From contig NZ_JACRSU010000002.1 of NCBI RefSeq assembly GCF_014384785.1, forward strand, positions 1-64,000: a DNA stretch of 64,000 bases, read 5' to 3'. How positions within the stretch are numbered: position 1 is the stretch's first letter; every line of letters begins with the position of its first letter. Positions 51,982 to 62,629 of this stretch are shown here, piece by piece. The notes beneath the pieces were generated by a model. The model did no database searches. It was not told where the DNA came from and saw only the letters and a list, made by a program, of their open reading frames with translations. Source of the stretch: Congzhengia minquanensis (GTDB lineage Bacteria > Bacillota > Clostridia > UBA1381 > UBA9506). The position numbers and the translations under genes are program-made.

Positions 51982-52788
51982 TCAGTCCAGGAATAAATTC
52001 ATATATATGCCGTGTCTGTCGCTGTCAAATCCTAAAATTGTGGTGTCCGTTTTTCCATTTAATTCAGAAATCTCCGGCAAAGTATAAATTATTTTCTCCG
52101 CATAAAAATATTGTTTTAAAAATTGGCTCCCAGTTTTAATTTCTTCATCCGACATGGTTGTTTCTTTCACAAAAACCGTTTTGTCATACACCCTGCCCAG
52201 CAAAATCCGTTCGCGGCCGTCAATTAAAATTTTCTTTGCAAATCCCCCTGTGGACCTTGCTTCTGTTATCATATATGCAAGCATCTTTTCATCCCAGGAA
52301 ACAAGAGGTGCAAACGCCTGCTCGCGCAGGTGAAAATAGTCGTGTGCAGAAATGTCTGACATGTTAAAAGACGCACAGCCATTAAAATGACTTGCATCTA
52401 TCGTTTTTAAACAGTACATTTCCTCAAGGCCAATTCGTTTATAAAAGGAAAACAGTTTGTCGTTTGCCGGGTGAAGGCCAAATAAAATGTTTTTTTGCTT
52501 TGCTTCTTCGCGTATGAACTCCAACATTTTTTGGCACACCGAATTTCCCCTGAATTCCGGCAAAACCCCAATGGCATATCCATACAGGAAATCTCTGTGA
52601 AGCAGCGACGCCTTCAGCAGGTAAACAACGCCAATTGCTGTTTCACCGCTGCACGCAACCACCGTTTGGCCGGGTGTGTAAAGATGTTGAAAAAACATGT
52701 TAATATAATCGTCACTGTCGCCAAAGCACACTTTCCAGATGTGCTTTAGCTGCGGAACGTCTGTCTTATCTGAAAATCGTATATTCAA
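51982..52788 (-). CDS. GNAT-family N-acetyltransferase
   Basis: The 268-residue protein has an N-terminal GNAT domain with the acetyl-CoA-binding segment AIGVLPEFRGNSVCQKML (about residues 71-88) and the following LHPANDKLFSFYKRIGL. A C-terminal part of about 130 residues resembles the second half of Eis-like acetyltransferases. It is cytoplasmic; the acceptor is unknown. It stands between the M18 peptidase gene and the DUF3795 gene on the same strand; a terminator-like hairpin at 52812-52838 lies just before it and belongs to neither promoter. Confidence 0.85.
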   Translation of the reverse strand: MNIRFSDKTDVPQLKHIWKVCFGDSDDYINMFFQHLYTPGQTVVACSGETAIGVVYLLKASLLHRDFLYGYAIGVLPEFRGNSVCQKMLEFIREEAKQKNILFGLHPANDKLFSFYKRIGLEEMYCLKTIDASHFNGCASFNMSDISAHDYFHLREQAFAPLVSWDEKMLAYMITEARSTGGFAKKILIDGRERILLGRVYDKTVFVKETTMSDEEIKTGSQFLKQYFYAEKIIYTLPEISELNGKTDTTILGFDSDRHGIYMNLFLD

Positions 52789-52811
52789 ATATCTTTTCCC
52801 CTTTCTGCAAA

Positions 52812-52838
52812 AAGAGGAGGGATATCTTCCCTCCTCTT
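52812..52838 (-). terminator. hairpin after the M18 aminopeptidase gene
   Basis: A perfect 11-bp stem (AAGAGGAGGGA at 52812-52822, complement at 52828-52838) and 5-base loop follow the M18 gene on the minus strand; only a short T-run (TTT) follows, so the termination is weaker than elsewhere. Confidence 0.65.
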
Positions 52839-52843
52839 GTAAG

Positions 52844-54235
52844 TTACAATGTAATAAATGCCTTATACGCTCTATAGGTCATGTAAATATCCAGTTTTGA
52901 TGCAATTTCAAACGGTGCATGCATGGACAAAAGAGCAGTTCCGCAGTCGACTACTTCAATATCTAAGTTAGCCGCAAACTGCGCAATGGTTCCGCCGCCG
53001 CCAATGTCAACCCGTCCCAGCTCACCAGTCTGCCAAATAACATTGTTTTGATCCAATACACCGCGCACCACCGACATAAACTCGGCATTCGCATCAGACG
53101 TTCCGGATTTTCCCCTGGAACCGGTAAATTTGGTCAGCGTGGGGCCGTGGCCCAAGTAGGCTGCATTGTTCTTTTCGTTTACGTCGGGATAATTGGGGTC
53201 AAACGCCGCATTTACGTCTGCCGACATGCACTTGGAGTTGCGGAATGTTTCAAGCTTTAATAGCTCGCTGTAGTCGCCTTTTGTTTTTGAAATTAACTGG
53301 GCGGTGCCATATTCAAAGGCAGCGCTGAGCATTCCTGTGTTGCCCATAGAACCAATTTCTTCTTTGTCAACCAAAACACACGCAACCGTTTTTTTCGGGT
53401 TTTCCGACTCGCAAACAGCGCGAAGTGCAGTGTAGGCGCACACTCTGTCGTCCTGTCCATAACCGCCGACCATGCTTCTGTCAAGACCTAAATCGCAGGC
53501 CTTGAACGCGGGCACAGCCTCAATTTCGGCTGTCACAAAATCATCTTCTGTGATACCGTATTTCTCATTTAACAGTTTCATCACAGCCGTTTTAAACTTG
53601 TCTTTTTCACAGTCGTCCGGCATGCTTCCGATAATCAGGTTCAGGCACTCCCCTTCAATGAGTTCACCGCCCTTTTTCTGCATTTGTTTTGACGCCAAAT
53701 GCGGAAGTAGGTCGCTTACACAGAAAATTGGGTCACCAGCTTCTTCGCCGATTGTAAAATCAACCTTTGTGCCGTCTTTTTTATACACAACGCCGATCAG
53801 AGACATGGGCATTGCTGTCCACTGATATTTTTTAATTCCGCCGTAATAATGGGTTTTAAACAGCGCCATATCCGCGTCTTCATAAAGCGGGTTTGCTTTT
53901 AAGTCCAAACGCGGCGAGTCAATGTGGGCCACAACAAAATTAATGCCTGACGTAATATCCTCGCTTCCTATGTTTGCAAGGTATAGGCCCTTGCCGCGGT
54001 TATTGAAATAAACCTTGTCACCGGGTTTTAGGCTTTCTTTCGTGCTAATATCGCAAAAGCCGCTGCGCTCTGCAATTTTTATTGCCTCTTGTACGGCCAG
54101 GCGCTCGGTTTTTGAAGAATTTAAAAACTGGATATAGTCGCCGCAAAACTGAAAAACGTCTTGTTTTTCCGCTTCTTTTAAGGACTCCCAGCCGTTTTTA
54201 TTGTCGCGTAAAAGTTCTGACATTGTTCTATTCAT
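52844..54235 (-). CDS. M18-family aminopeptidase
   Basis: The 463-residue zinc aminopeptidase removes N-terminal residues, often acidic ones, from peptides. The M18 metal and active-site residues are visible: VVAHIDSPRLDLK with the first His and Asp, VDKEEIGSMGNTG with the catalytic Glu pair, MSADVNAAFDP, and LSMHAPFE near the C-terminus with the last His. It is cytoplasmic. The ATG at 54235 has AAAGG close ahead, and the protein starts directly before a typical helix; an in-frame start at 54292 lies in the hairpin region and is not supported. It follows dnaJ after 84 bases. Confidence 0.92.
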   Translation of the reverse strand: MNRTMSELLRDNKNGWESLKEAEKQDVFQFCGDYIQFLNSSKTERLAVQEAIKIAERSGFCDISTKESLKPGDKVYFNNRGKGLYLANIGSEDITSGINFVVAHIDSPRLDLKANPLYEDADMALFKTHYYGGIKKYQWTAMPMSLIGVVYKKDGTKVDFTIGEEAGDPIFCVSDLLPHLASKQMQKKGGELIEGECLNLIIGSMPDDCEKDKFKTAVMKLLNEKYGITEDDFVTAEIEAVPAFKACDLGLDRSMVGGYGQDDRVCAYTALRAVCESENPKKTVACVLVDKEEIGSMGNTGMLSAAFEYGTAQLISKTKGDYSELLKLETFRNSKCMSADVNAAFDPNYPDVNEKNNAAYLGHGPTLTKFTGSRGKSGTSDANAEFMSVVRGVLDQNNVIWQTGELGRVDIGGGGTIAQFAANLDIEVVDCGTALLSMHAPFEIASKLDIYMTYRAYKAFITL

Positions 54236-54263
54236 TGCCTTTCTGCCCACAAGATGAAATTGC

Positions 54264-54296
54264 GTAAATGGTTTATGTGGGCCATAAACCATTTAC
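54264..54296. repeat. 14-bp perfect inverted repeat between dnaJ and the M18 gene
   Basis: GTAAATGGTTTATG (54264-54277) and its exact complement (54283-54296) are separated by TGGGC. No T-run follows on either strand, so it is more likely an operator or mRNA hairpin than a terminator. It lies just ahead of the M18 gene. Confidence 0.7.
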
Positions 54297-54319
54297 TATA
54301 ATAATGCCCTTTAGAATCG

Positions 54320-55441
54320 TTATTTATCAAAAAATCCCTTCGATTTTGGCTTTGCCATTCCTGCAAATTCACGGAGCAGGTCCTTTTGTTTCTTTGAAAG
54401 GTGTTTCGGCACTTCAATGTTCACCCTGACATACTGGTCGCCGCGTCCTGAGCGTTTCAGATATGGAATTCCCTTGCCCTTAAACCGAAAAACCGTTCCC
54501 GGCTGTGTTCCCTCCGGTATGTCATACTTCACCTTACCGTCTAACGTGGGCACTTCCACAGTTGCACCCAAGGCCGCTTCTGCAAAGCTTATGGTCATGT
54601 CGTAGGACACGTCAAAACCGCTACGTTTAAAATCAGCGCTGGGGCGAACATTCACAGCAACATACAGGTCACCGCTAGGCGCGCCGCTTTCGCCCACATT
54701 GCCCTGGCCGCTTAACGAAATTGTCTGACCGTCATCAATTCCGGATGGAATTTTCACTTTAATTTTTCTTCCCTTTTTAATTTTGCCCTTGCCGGCGCAT
54801 TTCGGGCATGGATCTTTCACTACCGTACCCTTGCCGCCGCAGGCCGAACAGGTCGTTACTGTCTGCATGTTTCCTAAAATAGTTCGCTGTGTGGACCGAA
54901 CCTGGCCAGTGCCGCCGCACACGGTACAGGTTGCGGTTTCAGTACCGGGTTTTGCTCCCGTTCCGTCGCAGTCGGGACAATTTTCAATCCGGTAAATATT
55001 AATTTCTTTTTCACAGCCAAACGCCGCCTCTTCAAAGCTAATAGTTACCTGTGCAGACACATTGCTTCCGCGCTGCGGGCCGCGCCTGGATGTACCGCGG
55101 GAGGAAAAACCGCCGCCAAAAATATCGCCGAATATGTCGCCCATGTCAAAGCCGCCGAACCCGCCAAATCCTCCAAAGCCGCCGCCAGCGCCTCCTCCGG
55201 CGCCAAAGTTGGGGTCTACCCCTGCGTGGCCGAACTGGTCGTAGCGGGAACGCTTTTCTTTGTCCGACAAAATTTCATATGCTTCGCTGACCTCTTTAAA
55301 TTTTTGCTCGGCCTGTTTATCCCCGGGGTTTAAATCCGGATGATATTGTTTTGCAAGTTTTCTATAGGCTTTTTTAATTTCATCATCGGTTGCAGATTTT
55401 GATACACCCAAAACCTCATAAAAATCTCGCTTATCTGCCAT
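54320..55441 (-). CDS. dnaJ: chaperone protein DnaJ
   Basis: The 373-residue co-chaperone has an N-terminal J domain with the HPD triad (in [10 protein letters not shown]), a Gly/Phe-rich linker (about 75-115), four zinc-finger repeats [32 protein letters not shown], and the C-terminal substrate domains. It stimulates DnaK ATPase and delivers unfolded proteins. ATG 55441 lies after AAGGGTG; a GTG at 55450 in frame is less likely. It is the last heat-shock gene of the operon, with a hairpin in the gap after dnaK. Confidence 0.98.
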   Translation of the reverse strand: MADKRDFYEVLGVSKSATDDEIKKAYRKLAKQYHPDLNPGDKQAEQKFKEVSEAYEILSDKEKRSRYDQFGHAGVDPNFGAGGGAGGGFGGFGGFGGFDMGDIFGDIFGGGFSSRGTSRRGPQRGSNVSAQVTISFEEAAFGCEKEINIYRIENCPDCDGTGAKPGTETATCTVCGGTGQVRSTQRTILGNMQTVTTCSACGGKGTVVKDPCPKCAGKGKIKKGRKIKVKIPSGIDDGQTISLSGQGNVGESGAPSGDLYVAVNVRPSADFKRSGFDVSYDMTISFAEAALGATVEVPTLDGKVKYDIPEGTQPGTVFRFKGKGIPYLKRSGRGDQYVRVNIEVPKHLSKKQKDLLREFAGMAKPKSKGFFDK

Positions 55442-55469
55442 AAAATTCACCCTTTACCAAAACATTCCG

Positions 55470-55502
55470 CAAACCCACAGCAGATATTACGCTGTGGGTT
55501 TG
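55470..55502 (-). terminator. intergenic hairpin between dnaK and dnaJ
   Basis: A perfect 12-bp inverted repeat (CAAACCCACAGC at 55470-55481, complement at 55491-55502) lies in the dnaK-dnaJ gap. On the minus strand it is followed by GCGGAATGTTTTGG rather than a T-run, so it is probably an attenuator or RNA stability element that lowers dnaJ relative to dnaK. Confidence 0.55.
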
Positions 55503-55526
55503 TTTCTGAAACAGTTTCATTTTTAA

Positions 55527-57368
<1,842 letters not shown>

Positions 57369-57409
57369 TCATTCCTCCTAATATATAAACAAATAAATTT
57401 TTAACAATG

Positions 57410-57976
57410 TTAATTTGCAACCTTTACCATAGAATGCCGAATCACTTTTTCTTTATATTTATAGCCTTTCATAAACTGCTCTATCACAACGTTAGCGTCA
57501 TACTCGTCGTCGTCAACATGCATCACCGCATTGTGAATATTGGGGTCGAACTGTGTGCCCAGTGCCTCAATTTCAACCACACCCATTTTCGCTAAAATTT
57601 CAAAAAATTGTTTCGACACCATTTTCACGCCTTCTGAAAATTCAGAGTGTTCCGTTTCGTCCAGCGCTGAGATTGCCCGGTCGAGATTGTCCGCCACCGG
57701 AAGCAGCTTTTCTAAAGTTTCGGCTACCGCAAGGCTATACATTTCGTCCTTTTCTTTCTGCGTGCGCTTTTTATAATTGTCATACTCCGCCAAAACCCTT
57801 AAATATTTGTCGTAAACCTCATCATATTTCTCTTTTTCAACGGTTTTGGGTTCCTCTGGTGTTTCTTCCGCCAATTCGCCGGATTTAGCAGTGACAGGCT
57901 CCTTTTCTTCCTGAACGGCATCCTCCACGCGTTCTTTTTCTTTCACTTCGTTTTCCTTTGTTGGCTTTTTGGCCAT
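57410..57976 (-). CDS. grpE: nucleotide exchange factor GrpE
   Basis: The 188-residue protein has a Glu/Lys-rich disordered N-terminus, a long coiled coil (YDNYKKRTQKEKDEMY) and a C-terminal beta domain with NIHNAVMHVDDD. GrpE releases ADP from DnaK. ATG 57976 is 8 bases after GGAGAG; earlier in-frame ATG and GTG codons overlap the hrcA stop. It lies between hrcA and dnaK in the usual order. Confidence 0.97.
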   Translation of the reverse strand: MAKKPTKENEVKEKERVEDAVQEEKEPVTAKSGELAEETPEEPKTVEKEKYDEVYDKYLRVLAEYDNYKKRTQKEKDEMYSLAVAETLEKLLPVADNLDRAISALDETEHSEFSEGVKMVSKQFFEILAKMGVVEIEALGTQFDPNIHNAVMHVDDDEYDANVVIEQFMKGYKYKEKVIRHSMVKVAN

Positions 57977-57981
57977 TTTCA

Positions 57982-59040
57982 TCACTCTCCATTGTCATCA
58001 ATATACAGTTCTTTTAAAAGCCTGTCAAGGTAATTGGATATTTGATTAATATTTGCAATTACCTTAGAATAGTTCATTCGAGTCGGTCCGATAATACCAA
58101 GCCGGCCCGCCGCTCTCCCCCCCAAGTGGTAGTTCGTGGTGACAAGGCTCAAATTCTGCATAATATCCAGCCCGTTTTCGCTGCCGATTCGGACATGAAT
58201 TGCATGCTCGTCGTTTTCTTCTGCGTCCGACAACACCTTGGCAACGGACTGTTTGTCGTCTAAAAACTCGATAAACTCTTTGGCGCGCGTAACGTCTCGG
58301 TATTCGGGAAAATTAAAAATATTCGTAACGCCGCTTAAGTAGATTTCCGTTTCCTTTTGAATGTCGTCAATAATATCGGAAATAAAATCCAGCACCGGAA
58401 ACAGCATTTCATAATTTGAACCAAGTGCTTTTTTAATTTCATTGATTTTTTTCACATCAATTTCATTTAAAAGCAGGCCGGAAAGCTTCTCCTTCATCAG
58501 TGCTGAAACCTGAGGGATGATTTTGTGGTCTACATTTTTTGGGATGTAAACCCGCTTGTTTTTCATGATGCCCTCGTTTGTTACCAGAATGATCAGCATG
58601 GAAGATGCGTCAACAGGAACAAGTTCAATGGTTTTGATCGCACCGTGTTTCATTTCAGGTGTCATTAAAACAGCGGTGTAATTTGTAAGCTGTGAAAGCA
58701 CCACAGACGCCTGCCGGATAACCTTGTCAAACTGGTTCAGCTTCATTTCCATAGCAACGGCAAGCAGATCTATGTCCCGTTGGCTCACTTCATAGCCGTT
58801 CATCAGTTCGTTAACATAAAACCGATACCCTTTGTCCGACGGAACCCTGCCCGCCGACGTGTGAGGCTGTTCTAAATAGCCCATTTCCTCTAAATCGGCC
58901 ATCTCGTTTCGGATGGTCGCGCTGGAAAGCCCCAAATCAAGGTTCTTTGCGATATGCCGTGAACCGACTGGTTCCGCATTCGTCACATATTCATTTATTA
59001 TGGTATGAAGTATTTTTCGCTTTCTTTCATTCATTTCCAT
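57982..59040 (-). CDS. hrcA: heat-inducible transcription repressor HrcA
   Basis: The 352-residue repressor has an N-terminal winged helix (RKRKILHTIINEYVTNAEPVG and LGLSSATIRNEMADLE) and a GAF-like domain. It binds CIRCE elements and blocks class I heat-shock genes when GroEL is free. The CIRCE site lies 18 bases before its own start. First gene of the hrcA-grpE-dnaK-dnaJ operon. Confidence 0.98.
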   Translation of the reverse strand: MEMNERKRKILHTIINEYVTNAEPVGSRHIAKNLDLGLSSATIRNEMADLEEMGYLEQPHTSAGRVPSDKGYRFYVNELMNGYEVSQRDIDLLAVAMEMKLNQFDKVIRQASVVLSQLTNYTAVLMTPEMKHGAIKTIELVPVDASSMLIILVTNEGIMKNKRVYIPKNVDHKIIPQVSALMKEKLSGLLLNEIDVKKINEIKKALGSNYEMLFPVLDFISDIIDDIQKETEIYLSGVTNIFNFPEYRDVTRAKEFIEFLDDKQSVAKVLSDAEENDEHAIHVRIGSENGLDIMQNLSLVTTNYHLGGRAAGRLGIIGPTRMNYSKVIANINQISNYLDRLLKELYIDDNGE

Positions 59041-59057
59041 AACCCTTCACCTCGTTG

Positions 59058-59084
59058 TTAGCACTCTACCTTATCGAGTGCTAA
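59058..59084. promoter_or_regulatory. CIRCE operator
   Basis: TTAGCACTC (59058-59066), nine bases, GAGTGCTAA (59076-59084): an exact match to the CIRCE consensus, the binding site of HrcA. Confidence 0.97.
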
Positions 59085-59088
59085 CATT

Positions 59089-59117
59089 AAAATATCACTT
59101 TTTTACAGAATTGTCAA
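59089..59117 (-). promoter_or_regulatory. sigma-A-type promoter of the hrcA operon
   Basis: On the minus strand TTGACA (59117-59112), 17 bases, TATTTT (59094-59089). The CIRCE site starts 5 bases after it, over the transcription start. Confidence 0.7.
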
Positions 59118-59151
59118 GCAATAAATTATGAATTTTTTATGAAATTCAAAA

Positions 59152-60168
59152 TTATCCGGCAAAATCGGCAATCAGCCTTTGCAAAAGCACGGTTTTGTCA
59201 CCCTGGCTCAGTTTAAAATTCCGATCGGTATCAACACACATTGTCAGCAGCCGTTCTAAGTTTTCCCTCGTATATTTTGCACTCAATGTGATATATTTAC
59301 TCACAAGAAACGGCGGTATTTTGCTTTTGGACGCAATTTGTGTCCTGTCCAGCCTACTTTCCGTCATCAGCTTCACAGTTAAAATTTTATCCACGCTGGA
59401 GCTGATTGCACCGAGAATTCTTGTTTCATCCTCTTTTAACGAGCATAAGTCGTTTAGTTTTGAAAGTGCGGCATAGGCATTCTGAGAAAGCATTGCGTCC
59501 ACCATGTCGAACACTTTGTTTTCAATTACCGGAACTACTACGGCGTCGATGTCCGCCCGGGTGATTTGAATTTCACCCTGGGTGAAAGCGGCCACTTTTT
59601 CTGCCTCATGCTTTACCGCCATCATGCCTTCGCCCGTAATTTCAATTAAATATTTCGCGTCGTGAGGGCTGATGACCTTTCCCAGTGTTCTAAACAGACC
59701 AATGGTCCAGTTAATCATTTTATTTTCAGATAAATAAGAAAACTCTGCAAACGCATTTTGTTTTTGAAATTTTTTATATAGCCCGCTGCGCTTGTCTACC
59801 TTTTCCTCGTCAAAAACCAAAAACACATCTTCGGGAATGTCTGAAAGCCGTTTCTCCCAAAACTCCTTATACTCTTTTGTGGCCGTATCCTTGCCGGATA
59901 TTGTAAAAATCATAGAGTTGCGAAACGTTAAAAGTTTTGAGTCAGACATAACAGGCAGCGCCTCAATGGCTTCGTCCACTGCTTTTAAATCATACTTTCT
60001 GCCATCAAACTCAAACACATTAAACTCCGGCATTTGAGCCGGGGTGATTTTTTTCAACAGCTCCGCTTTGCTGTGTGCTTTTAAAAATACCTCCTCGCCA
60101 TACAGCAAGAGAACGTTTTTTTCCATTTTATCCTGTTTTAAATATTTTACAAATTCATCGTAGTTCAT
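59152..60168 (-). CDS. holA: DNA polymerase III subunit delta
   Basis: The 338-residue protein is the delta subunit that opens the sliding clamp in the clamp loader. It begins NYDEFVKYLKQDKMEKNVLLLYGEE, typical of HolA, with the AAA+-like fold, the VFDEEKVDKRSGLYKKFQK segment and the C-terminal helical collar (LSKLNDLCSLKEDETRILGA). ATG 60168 follows GGGAGGGC by 3 bases; an in-frame ATG at 60198 lies inside comEC and before that site. It overlaps the comEC stop by 14 bases. The common downstream rpsT is elsewhere. Confidence 0.95.
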   Translation of the reverse strand: MNYDEFVKYLKQDKMEKNVLLLYGEEVFLKAHSKAELLKKITPAQMPEFNVFEFDGRKYDLKAVDEAIEALPVMSDSKLLTFRNSMIFTISGKDTATKEYKEFWEKRLSDIPEDVFLVFDEEKVDKRSGLYKKFQKQNAFAEFSYLSENKMINWTIGLFRTLGKVISPHDAKYLIEITGEGMMAVKHEAEKVAAFTQGEIQITRADIDAVVVPVIENKVFDMVDAMLSQNAYAALSKLNDLCSLKEDETRILGAISSSVDKILTVKLMTESRLDRTQIASKSKIPPFLVSKYITLSAKYTRENLERLLTMCVDTDRNFKLSQGDKTVLLQRLIADFAG

Positions 60169-62590
60169 ATAGCCCTCCCGCAGCCGAATTTTCATCAAAT
60201 TGAATTCCTTTTATTTCTTTATTGTCAAAATAAAAGGTCACATCTTTGTTTTTATCTGCTCTATAAAATTCTATATTTCGTGACGTTAATCTTTGCAAAA
60301 CCTCCTGTTTCGGATGTCCGTAGCTGTTTTTCCCCACCGGGATAAACGCAAATTCAGGTCCTACAGCATCTAAAAACTTTTCGCTGTTAGAGGCATCTGA
60401 GCCATGATGTGCAACTTTTAAAACATTTGCCGGCACCAACTCAGGATAAAGCGCCGCTGCATAATTTTCACCCTCCTGTGATAAATCGCCGGTATATAAA
60501 AACGAAATATCTCCATATTCCAGCTTTAACAAAAGTGAACGGTCGTTTTCATTGTCTTCTTTTGTAAAGCTTAGAAACTTTTCGTCCGGCATGATTGCCG
60601 TAAGCTTCATTTCATCATTGATTTTCAAAACATCTCCATGCTTAAAAAAAGTCACCGGAACGTCTTTTTCTTTTGCTTTTTCCAACAGGGCTGCCCCCTC
60701 CGTTGTTGTGCCGAACCCCTCCGGCACGATCAAGTTTTTCATTATCATTATATCTAAAAGGCCTGTAATGCCGTTTACATGGTCTTCATGTCCGTGACTG
60801 GCAACCGCATATTCTATGTCATACACGCCGTTTTGGACAAGATAGGGTTTTACAACATTTTCCCCTATGGAATTGTTGTTTTTCTTACCGCCGGCATCAA
60901 TTAAAATATCACAGTTGCCCGGCGCCTTGATCAGGGCACAGTCCCCCTGCCCGACATTAATAAAAGACACCTCTGCCACGTGGTAAACCGAGATATTATA
61001 ACAAAGAAGCGTTAAGGAAAGCGCTGCAACAGAATACAACGATATAAAGTAACCGGTTTTATTGCGCTTTACCAATGTAAAATAAACCACGAGCATCGCA
61101 AAAGCATAAATTATTAAGAAAAAAGGTGTGATGTCGCCGAAAACCAGCTTGGCAAACGGAGCGCCTGCAAAAATTTGAGCCGTCTGTATCATATATTTTG
61201 CGCACAAATAAAGAAAACCGGCAATGGGAAACGCAATTGTCTGGCTAACCAGCCCAACCGCCACAAACAACAGGCCGCCTACCAGCATTGGGGCTAAAAC
61301 CGGATTAATCACAACCGTCGCTATAACAGACATCACGGAAAACTCACGGAACAAATGAATCAGGATGGGAATGATAAAAATATTTGCAGAAAGGCCCACC
61401 GCCGTTAAATCACAAACGGCTTTAACAATAGCACGAATTTTAGAGGCCGGTTTAAGCCTTGCATAGACAAATGAAAATGTTTCAGACATACCGTCCGCGA
61501 ATAACAAAATGCCCAATGCTGCGGCAAAAGAAAGCATAAACGACGCATCAAACACCACCAATGGATTGAATACACATAAAATAGCTGCTGCCTCGGCAAG
61601 TGCTGTTTTTGAATCTGACCGCTTAAAAACAAGCTTTGCCAAAATAGCGAATATGCTGACAAATCCGGCCCTGACAGTTGCAATGGACGCACCGGTAAAA
61701 ACGACAAACAGAATCACCGCGCCAGCGGAAATGACAAGCTGTTTTCGTTTAGAAATTTTTAAAAACTTTAAAAGAGCAAGAATGCACGCCAGAAAAACTG
61801 CAACGTGCATACCGGATACCGCCAGAACATGGGACAGGCCGCTGGCGGAGAATATATCCGAAACCTCGGGTGAAATCGACGACTTGTCCCCCATAACATA
61901 TGCTTTCAAAACACCGCCTTCCTTTCCCGGAAATGCGGTGTCAAAAAGCGAAGCGCATTTATTTCGGAATTGATAAACAGCATCAGAAACGGGGTGCGCA
62001 TTATGCCCCGTAATATGCAGATTTTCGGTGTTTGCAACCGCCTGAAAATAAACACCTTTCGATTTTAAATATCTTGCATAGTCGAACCCGCCGGTGTTCA
62101 TTGCCCCGTCGGGTACCGCAACTTCACACTCTGCCATCAGAATGTCACCGCGGTTTGGCACGGGGAAGTTTCGCCTACCGTCGTTAAAAAAACAAATTAC
62201 TGAAATTTTTTCATCAATTGCTTCTGATTCATCTCTCCCCGTTGAAACGGACGTGGCCTGCAAAAGGAAACGGACATAGCGGTCTGAAATTTCTGGCTCT
62301 TCATCGATTTCACCCGTTAAAAGCACCGGTTCGCCGCAGTAGGGGTACAGCGGCCTTGTTGAAATATCATCTGCAATTCCGTAAAGAACGGCACCTGTGC
62401 AAAACAACACCAAGGAAGCTGCTAGAATCAGGTTTGGAAACAGCTTCCGCGTTTTAAAAAAAAGAACCAATGCGGTTAAAACAGCGCAAAAAATGACTGC
62501 GAAAGACACGTCAGGTCCTAAAACAGCCAGCAGATACATTCCCGCAACAACGGAAACAGAAAGCCATAACATCGGTCTTTTCACAGTCAT
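60155..62590 (-). CDS. comEC: DNA internalization-related competence protein ComEC/Rec2
   Basis: The 811-residue membrane protein forms the channel for single-stranded DNA uptake. In order: two or three N-terminal membrane segments and an OB-fold DUF4131 part (about 1-200), the competence domain of about seven further membrane segments with SGLSHVLAVSGMHVAVF (about 220-500), and a C-terminal metallo-beta-lactamase domain with ASHGHEDHVNGI, FLYTGDLS and VAHHGSDASNS. Length is usual. It ends 14 bases inside holA. The DNA receptor gene comEA lies near the other end of the window. Confidence 0.96.
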   Translation of the reverse strand: MTVKRPMLWLSVSVVAGMYLLAVLGPDVSFAVIFCAVLTALVLFFKTRKLFPNLILAASLVLFCTGAVLYGIADDISTRPLYPYCGEPVLLTGEIDEEPEISDRYVRFLLQATSVSTGRDESEAIDEKISVICFFNDGRRNFPVPNRGDILMAECEVAVPDGAMNTGGFDYARYLKSKGVYFQAVANTENLHITGHNAHPVSDAVYQFRNKCASLFDTAFPGKEGGVLKAYVMGDKSSISPEVSDIFSASGLSHVLAVSGMHVAVFLACILALLKFLKISKRKQLVISAGAVILFVVFTGASIATVRAGFVSIFAILAKLVFKRSDSKTALAEAAAILCVFNPLVVFDASFMLSFAAALGILLFADGMSETFSFVYARLKPASKIRAIVKAVCDLTAVGLSANIFIIPILIHLFREFSVMSVIATVVINPVLAPMLVGGLLFVAVGLVSQTIAFPIAGFLYLCAKYMIQTAQIFAGAPFAKLVFGDITPFFLIIYAFAMLVVYFTLVKRNKTGYFISLYSVAALSLTLLCYNISVYHVAEVSFINVGQGDCALIKAPGNCDILIDAGGKKNNNSIGENVVKPYLVQNGVYDIEYAVASHGHEDHVNGITGLLDIMIMKNLIVPEGFGTTTEGAALLEKAKEKDVPVTFFKHGDVLKINDEMKLTAIMPDEKFLSFTKEDNENDRSLLLKLEYGDISFLYTGDLSQEGENYAAALYPELVPANVLKVAHHGSDASNSEKFLDAVGPEFAFIPVGKNSYGHPKQEVLQRLTSRNIEFYRADKNKDVTFYFDNKEIKGIQFDENSAAGGLYELR

Positions 62591-62629
62591 ATTTCTTTAT
62601 CCTTTCTTATTATCTTGTGCTACTTAGCC

